This document shows positions 57,520-64,000 of a DNA stretch of 64,000 nucleotides, one piece after another (position 1 is the stretch's first letter; each line of letters begins with the position of its first letter). Under the pieces are notes generated by a model. It saw only the letters and a list, made by a program, of their open reading frames with translations. It was not told the origin of the DNA and ran no database searches. The DNA is from Chimonanthus salicifolius (taxonomy: Eukaryota > Streptophyta > Magnoliopsida > Laurales > Calycanthaceae): positions 31,544,631 to 31,608,630 of the forward strand of contig CM023539.1 in NCBI GenBank assembly GCA_013350335.1, read 5' to 3'. A program made the position numbers and the translations under genes.

Positions 57520-59277
57520 TGCTAGAACAACATGATTGACCCTTAGGGGGGGGGGGGGGGGGGGTGAATAGGTCAATCCCATTTTTAATGGTGCTTACAA
57601 ATTTCTTGATTTAAAGTGCAGCGGAATGTTTATCAAGAGATTTGTTTAGTATGATAATTTCATTAAGTGATCACACTAAGATTATGTCCCTTTACATAAA
57701 CTTTGATTATCGATGCTTGTGTACAATGTGTATAATGAGATAATCAATATGCAAAGCGATGTGTGTTAAGAAGAGTACTTAAATACAAACACACAAAGAT
57801 CAAATACCATAAGACCATTTTAAAATGGTTCGGGTAGCCAACCTACATTCACTGTTAGGACTTGCTCAACCTTGAGCTATCCTCAAATCCACTATGTGGG
57901 GACTTAGACCCTCACAAATAGAGTAGGAATTCCACCTCAGTCAATCGACTGGGACTTCCACCCACCAATGTGCCAGAGACGACACTCTAGAGTTTTTTAT
58001 AGTGGTTCCTGAGTACCTCTCCTTAATCCACTTGGCCGGGAGTTCCACCCACCTCTGTACCGGAGACACCAGTCCATAATTTTTTATAATGGTTCTGGGG
58101 TACCTCCCCTTAATCCACTTCGGAACAAAATGAAAATTAAAACCAATAAGCATTTCCCTTTGAAGCTATCTCTTGTGGTATGTGTTTCTTCGAGATCCCA
58201 CCCATGTATGCCGACGCTCCACCTTGTAGCTGTCGTTTAGCAATTACAGTCCAGGGTGTCAAGGAAACTGGTTCTACCAAAGGTTTCCTAGTTTATGATT
58301 CTCTCCTTCTCACTTTCAAACTCAATCCTCAGATTGGTTGTTTATGAGTTTTCATCCTTCCTCTCTCTTTCACAACTCAATGCATCTGATTGGTTGTATT
58401 TGATCCTCCTAGTGTAAGCACGAGAGATAGAGTGATCCTTCTGTTTGCCCTTGTTAAGCTCATTGGTAAAGATGAGGGTCCAACTGATCCGTTTGAAGGA
58501 TACCAACTGGTTGCATAAAGATTGGTTTATATAGCGAAGGAAACCAGTTGAAGTAATGGTAATGTGCCGATATGTCGGTGACCTAGAAATGTTACTGTTA
58601 CATTTCCGACTGTTGCGCATTAAGTGCACTCCCAACGATAATATTCTTTTTCGGTCGACATGTCCTTTTCGCTGATGGGTCGACACTTATGGCACTGAGG
58701 GTTGGTTCATACAAGAGGCTCGTTTTGGTGCAAAAATATGCTTGACAGTAGTTCCACTCTAAAAACTTGTTATCCAGAACGAGCTGTCGCTCTTTACCGA
58801 TGGGTCAGTCCTGCTACTCTTGATCGGTCTTTGATTGTCGATAAGTCTGTTTCTTCGAGATTGACAGTTCAATGTTCCAGAACCTATGTCAATCTGGCCG
58901 ACCAATCCTTGACCACGATGGGTCGATCCTGAGTACACCGAGAGGTCAATAAGATAGACTGTTCGTGCTAACAATGAAACCAAATACATATTTCCAAGTT
59001 GGGGTCCAATTCATTGTCAAGCATCCTCTCTAGGCTTTTTATGATTTAACCATTTATTTCTCTAAGCTAGGGATAGTCTTCTCTGAGGTGTGGGTACCAC
59101 CTAAAGTCATCTATGGCCATATTACCTGTTTTGTGATTGCCATAACGATGAGCTTTAATTCGGTGGAGCATGATCTTTACTCTTGATCATCTTGGGTCTT
59201 CAAGCTTCCTACAAGTGCTTCTGTTCGAGTCATGGAATTGACAAACATAGGGTCGTGGCCAAGCCGAGGTACTAACA
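57520..59277 (-). mobile_element. Solo SIRE-type LTR, GGGTCG subfamily, most complete copy
   Basis: The 1758 bp block runs from TGCTAGAACAACATG to GAGGTACTAACA. It has a run of 19 G (57546-57564) followed by TGAATAGGTC, the AGTGCAGCGGAATG segment, TTCCACCCACC repeats, and a cluster of GGGTCG/GTCGGT motifs at about 58560-58990. No clear target-site duplication. It matches 37671-39398 closely and 19815-20566 in part. Confidence 0.82.
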
Positions 59278-59940
59278 TCCACCTGTTGTGGAACAGAAAC
59301 GCCTCTCGGTGGCCATTTGTAGCGCTGCGACATTTATTTTCTTCTCCGTCGGCGTTCGGTGGGAAAAAAAGGTTTTGGCACTAAGTACTTTATTTAAATA
59401 TTGCACTATACCCTTTGGGCTTCGTCTCAATACTCTTCCATGGCCACGAGGAAATACAAGACCGGGCACTGAGTACTTTACATTTTTTTATTGTAGTATT
59501 TTGGATGGCTGACGGCTAACTTCTGACATAATTTAAAGGAGTAGAAATAATTAGGTGACTTATTACAATTATCACGTTTTTGTTGGAAAATGCATGGGAT
59601 CGAGAAATAGTTGTGAATGCTCTGTTAAATAGAAATTTATATTATTATTTTATCTTAAAGATTTCTGTGATAATCTCTGCAGGGAAAGGTGAGGAGACTC
59701 GAACCAAAAATTGTACTGTATGTTAGACCCACTAACTCCAGAACGACATGGGATCCTTGGAAATTAAGATGGAAAATGTTAAAAAGGTCTAGAAAGAGAG
59801 ACCTGGCATTGCCTAGTTGTAAGGGATGAAATTATATTCTAACAATTAGAACATAGGCGTAAATGGTGTCGGAGAGCCAAGGACTATTAGCCTTTGACAC
59901 AGTATGGATCCATAGTAGTGTTTAAGACCTGTTGGGTGAG
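59278..59940. other. LTR remainder and non-coding sequence
   Basis: The first ~230 bp appears to be the continuation of the gypsy-type LTR cut at 57519 (see there). The rest, to 59940, contains no recognised gene and ends just before the TGTTGA start of the next LTR. Confidence 0.45.
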
Positions 59941-62303
59941 TGTTGAGCACTGAAATATTACATTTTTACCTCTAATTATTGGACTAGTTAGCTTTCAATT
60001 TTATTTATATTGGTGCATTTAATACAATTTCTTAGTTTTGTAGATTAAAAATGGAGAATACAATAAATCAAGCTATGTCAGTGGATAATTGCAAGTTTTG
60101 AGCTTAATTTGGAAGATTTGGAATTTTATTAATTAATTTGGGCCACTTTTAGGGTTTTAAATGTAACTTGATTAATCTGGATCCATTTATGAGAGTCTAA
60201 ATTAATTCAATATTTTTAGATTTTAAAGTGGTGAGTAGATTATTAAATTCCGAAAGAGGAAGCTGCAATTCATGAGGTTAGAAGAGATACAAGAATTGTA
60301 AATTAAAGTTAATAGGCCAAGATCCATCTTAATTGGACCAAGCCATGTTTCAAACGTCAGACATTGGGCTAGACCCCAGTACTCCATGCACATTGTGCAA
60401 AGTGGGCCGGGTCAGTGTTCAAATTTAAAGTCCAAGCCCAACATGTCTAAGTTCAAGAGTTTAAGGTCCAAGTCCAACTCCCAAGTCCAATTAGCTCCAG
60501 GTCCATGTTCGAATTTTACATTGAACCCTAACCCAATGTCCATATACCCTAGATCCATTCACACATCTCATGCGCATTTCATCTCCTCCATTCATTCCAT
60601 CATCTTCAATCTCAACCCTTCATTTCATGCATAAAAATTAGATAAAACCTAGAGCCTCCACCCCAGATCATTGCATACATAAACCATCTTAGATATAGGC
60701 CATTCATCTCATCATCTATCTTGATCAACCTTTTAATCATAACCTCCATTAGGAAATTTACCATTCATATAATTTATTTCACCCAATAACCCGTAGAGCC
60801 ATTAGATCTTAACCCAAAGCAATCTAATCCATTCACTCATAAAAACCCTAGATCTAGAACAACTTGCATCCCAAGCCATGCCACATCATCATCCTATCTT
60901 TCTACCACTCCATAGGATTTTGCATATCTCTCTCTCCCTCCATGCGAATTTCACAAGTCCATATCCTAAGCCACATCATCTTCCTATGATCCAACCATTC
61001 ATTCATCTTATCTCTTAATCCCCACCATTCATTGCATGCATTAAAGCCCTAATACACAGTGAAATTCGCCCATAGCCCTAGCAACTCCTATATTTTCTCA
61101 TCTCTTTGTTGCACTCCACTCCAACTTGATCTCCAAGTCACCCACTCTCCAAGAAAGCCAAATTCGTATGAGCCTATTGTAACCCTAAGTTTTTCTATCT
61201 TAAATATCCTCCATCCAAATTTCATAAGATCCAATCCAAGCCCTCCATCCACCACCTTAAACCAAGATTTAATCTCCACACTCCATTCAAATTCCAAGCC
61301 TATAAGTCTCCCATTACCCCATAAGCCAAAATCGAACTTGATCTGGAGCACAAGAAGACCTAGGCTAAGGAGAAGAGATCAAGAGGCAAGAAGGCATGAG
61401 ATCCCACACGATTTTACAACTGAAAGTTGTAAATTTTCGTCTCCATTTTGCTTTCTCGTACTTTATTTTATGTATGCCTGTAATGAATTCTTCCATGAAA
61501 TAAATACAAGACGTTCTTTTAGAATCCCGGAAAGTCCAATTATTTAGATTTCTTTTTATGCTCTCTTTTGATTTAATTTTAAATTTACATTCTTTGTTTA
61601 ATTAAAGGAATTAGGTTGTAAGTGTTGAATCCAAGAACTAAACTTTAATTAGATTAAAGATTATGAATTTTAAATAAATTGTGTAAATTGATTTTTGAAT
61701 TCTTGCAGTGAATTTTAGATCTAGGTTTTGTATTTGTTTATATATTTTTTGTGCTGTGAACAATCTATTCCAACAACCACCATTTAAATTTTACACTTTT
61801 AAATTCTGTTATTTACTTTACTCGCAATTTATTTCCAGTCTGTTAGTTACATTAGTTACTTTGTTGTATGTTGTATTCTAAATGTTCAATTCATTTTCAA
61901 CGTTTTATTATTGTATGTTCATGTAATTCTTTGTATTCAAACTCTCTCTCTCAAGATTCTTTGACTAGGGTTGGAGATATGATATTTTGATCTTAAAACA
62001 TGTGATTTTAAATTAAGATGAGACTACATATTCATGTTTCACCAATTTAATAAAAAGAAGATAGATTTGATTCTTGACTTGTTAAATTCATAAGTTAGAT
62101 AATGATGGTGTTACTTGGGTTTTCTAGACTTAAATTATAATTCCATGTATTAGATTTCTTAAGATTACATCTTTTTAAAGGTACCAATTTAATTGTAAGC
62201 ATATATTTTGTGGATTTCCTTTGGGTTCGACTTCGCACTCAATCGTTATTAGTAAATGGTTCGTGCACTTGCGAGATTATAAATTTAAATTTGCACGTCA
62301 ACA
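59941..62303 (+). mobile_element. 2.36 kb LTR, left copy of an LTR-spacer-LTR pair
   Basis: It starts TGTTGAGCACTGAAAT and ends GCACGTCAACA, so its first and last six bases (TGTTGA / TCAACA) are perfect inverted repeats. The first ~550 bp is repeated at 63444-64000 (CTAATTATTGGA, TTAGTTTTGTAGAT, GATTAATCTGGATCCA, GAGAGTCTA, then a GGGCC-rich stretch). The 162-codon frame at 61059-61547 lies inside it, is Ser/Pro/Asn-rich and resembles no protein family. The inner end has GGGTTCGACTTCGCACT. Confidence 0.75.
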
Positions 62304-63443
62304 GTGAGAAATTGGATGAAGGCACCAGTGTTAGTAATCTAGTTTAGTTGGTTGGTTGCATGAATGTTGATTATTATTTTTGATTGCGCGTCTATTGGTG
62401 CTTGAATTTCGGATGGTAAGACCGGATGTCAACCGAAATCTCATTGGGTTCTCTCAGAGTAGGTCCCTTTGCAAGAAGGGCACTGGGAGTCATGCACTGT
62501 CATGCATTTGCATAAAATGATTATTGTTATGGGTTAATTTTGTTAAAGATGATAACTTTGTAAAACTGAAATTGGCCACTGGGCCGTAATTACTAAAATT
62601 GGCCACTGGGCCGTAATAACTGATATTGGCCATGAGGCCGTAATTGCTGATATTGGTCGAATGTCGTCTTGGACTACTGGGTCAGATGTGCTGTTAGGCC
62701 GTGGTCGTGGAGTTCGTATGCGCTTGTAAGTTGCTGCATTATTTCCGGTTAGGATCTAATGCTCCTGAGGCTATGTGGCTATCTTCGGGGAAGTTCTATT
62801 TAGAACTTCAATATGGCGGCTGACCCCTGTGTTGCTAACACGGCTGGGGACCGACCCCGGTGTTAATAACACGTGTAAAACTGGCTACAACACCTTAGAA
62901 AATGATCATAGGGTGAAAATGGGATAAGTTGATGAAATGCATTTTAGTTTCTGAAACATGCATTGTTTTATCAATCCTATATTATTTTCATTTGATTTTT
63001 TATGGTGAGTTTTCTCCACTGGGCTGTTGCTCATGTCCCTTATAATGCAAGGTATGAGTAGGAAAATAGAGTAGAGGAACCAATGGTGCCTCGTTGAAAG
63101 TCGAAACTTGGAAGTTTCTATGGCTTCCCATGTGTGGGAACCAACTCGATATTTTGAGGTCTTTACATATTTTGTAATAAATATGCCTCATGAGGCATAA
63201 AAACCTATGCCTGTAAGTTCTAATGTTTGTATACATTATGGTGGTGTGTTTATATACATAATATGTCGTATGATGTGTGCTTTGAGTGTTAAATTGGGAA
63301 AAGTAAAGTTAGGTCCAGCTAACCCAGACAACATTTTTGCTATCATGGCGACACATCACTATTGGCAATGGATCGTCAGAAGTAACTCACGGTGCATCGT
63401 ACCCGGTGATGGGTCGTCGACAATAATGACGATGTATTGTGGG
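62304..63443. other. Spacer between two LTRs, without gag or pol
   Basis: The 1.14 kb begins GTGAGAAATTGGATG and ends GATGTATTGTGGG. There is no tRNA-Met-type PBS, no clear polypurine tract and no retroviral frame. It contains a 27 bp repeat array (62568-62675). A large non-autonomous derivative is the likeliest reading. Confidence 0.55.
62568..62675. repeat. 27 bp tandem repeat, about four units
   Basis: Units of the form ATTGGCCACTGGGCCGTAAT + TACTAAA recur at 62570, 62597, 62624 and, degraded, 62651. Each contains a GGCC...GGCC pair. Confidence 0.85.
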
Positions 63444-64000
63444 TGTTGAGACATGAAAAATGACTATTTTACCCCTAATTATTGGATCAGTTAGCTTTCA
63501 ATTTTGTACCTATTATGTACATTTAATACTGTTTGTTAGTTTTGTAGATAAAATTGGAAAGTATAAGAAATAAATCAGAAACCAGGGATAAATGCAGTAA
63601 TTTGAGCTTAAATTGGAAGACCCACAATTTTTAATAATTAATTTCACACCACTTTTAGAATTTTAATTGTAAATTGATTAATCTGGATCCAATTATGAGA
63701 GTCTAGATTAATTCAATAATTTTAGATTTTAAATGATGAGTTAATTATTTTAATTTTGGAGAGAGAATCTGCAATTTAAGAGGCATAGAAGAACAAAGTC
63801 TAAAATTCCAAATCCATGGGCCAGAGATCCATTTCAATTGGGCCAAGCTATGCTCCACAAGCCAAACACTGGGCCAGGCTCAGTATCCCATGCGCATTCT
63901 ATATGTGGGCCAGGCCAGTGTGCAAGCTAAAGTCCAACATGCCAGAGTCAAAGTCCATGTGTACAAAGTTGTTCACTGGAGGCCCATGTGCTCAAACCCT
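63444..64000 (+). mobile_element. Right LTR copy, cut by the window end
   Basis: It starts TGTTGAGACATGAAAAATG and follows 59941-60490 with moderate divergence to the end of the window. Its remaining ~1.8 kb and any target-site duplication lie outside. Confidence 0.75.

Noticed and set aside
56043..59475. Firm assignment to the same family as the LTR at 44096
   Set aside because: Only the first 16 bp and a ~65 bp segment near the far end are clearly alike; the middle does not align by eye, so I kept it as gypsy-type with low confidence.
61059..61547. 162-codon ORF on the plus strand
   Set aside because: It is inside the LTR at 59941-62303, is rich in Ser/Pro/Asn/Leu with no recognised motif, and has no splice or promoter context supporting a gene.

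Overview
This window looks like nuclear DNA of a flowering plant, probably a dicot, though I cannot name the species. It is AT-rich and holds one spliced plant histone gene. Nearly everything else is LTR retrotransposon (Ty1/copia and Ty3/gypsy), with hAT, pogo-like and MITE DNA transposons and one fragment of plastid DNA. There are no bacterial-type operons, CRISPR arrays or rRNA genes. Most long ORFs are chance frames inside LTRs.

Layout. 1-11.5 kb: a degenerate SIRE/Maximus-type copia element on the minus strand (gag, primer-binding site, 5' LTR). Two solo gypsy-type LTRs with target-site duplications are nested in it (795-4318, called family G1 here; 5829-9381, family G2). The G2 LTR carries a ~330 bp insertion of plastid ycf2/trnI-CAU DNA. 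A second SIRE-type LTR abuts at 10309-11492. 11.5-15.2 kb: two G1 LTR pieces joined tail to tail, followed by an exact 198 bp tandem duplication. 16-19.2 kb: another G2 solo LTR. 22.4-27 kb: a deleted gypsy element with a full G2 LTR, PBS, an extra zinc-knuckle ORF, gag, and gag fused directly to the 3' LTR tail. 27.2-29.8 kb: a tandem short-LTR element and a MITE with a minisatellite core. 29.9-31.7 kb: the only clear host gene, a two-exon histone H2A with SPKK-type C-terminal motifs (H2A.W class). 31.8-40 kb: a complete but broken copia element (LTR-gag-PR-INT-RT-RH-LTR, minus strand) with a hAT-type MITE in gag and a SIRE-type LTR in its leader. 41.5-46.5 kb: a TRIM-like element, a degenerate gypsy pol and its 3' LTR, which is interrupted by a pogo/Lemi1-like transposon. 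46.55-53.1 kb: a hAT element with an 8 bp target-site duplication, a transposase C-terminal remnant and a nested G1 solo LTR. 53.5-64 kb: further LTR fragments, including an LTR-spacer-LTR pair without pol that runs off the window end.

The most unusual recurring pattern is that three unrelated LTR families (G1, G2, SIRE-type) each carry an internal cluster of short GC-rich palindromes. The sequence is specific to the family, and in the SIRE-type LTRs to the subfamily. It is best kept in G1, where 11-17 bp inverted arms recur about every 100-280 bp while the spacers have diverged. The insertion order can be read from nesting and target-site duplications. The histone gene sits in a roughly 2 kb island between transposons.
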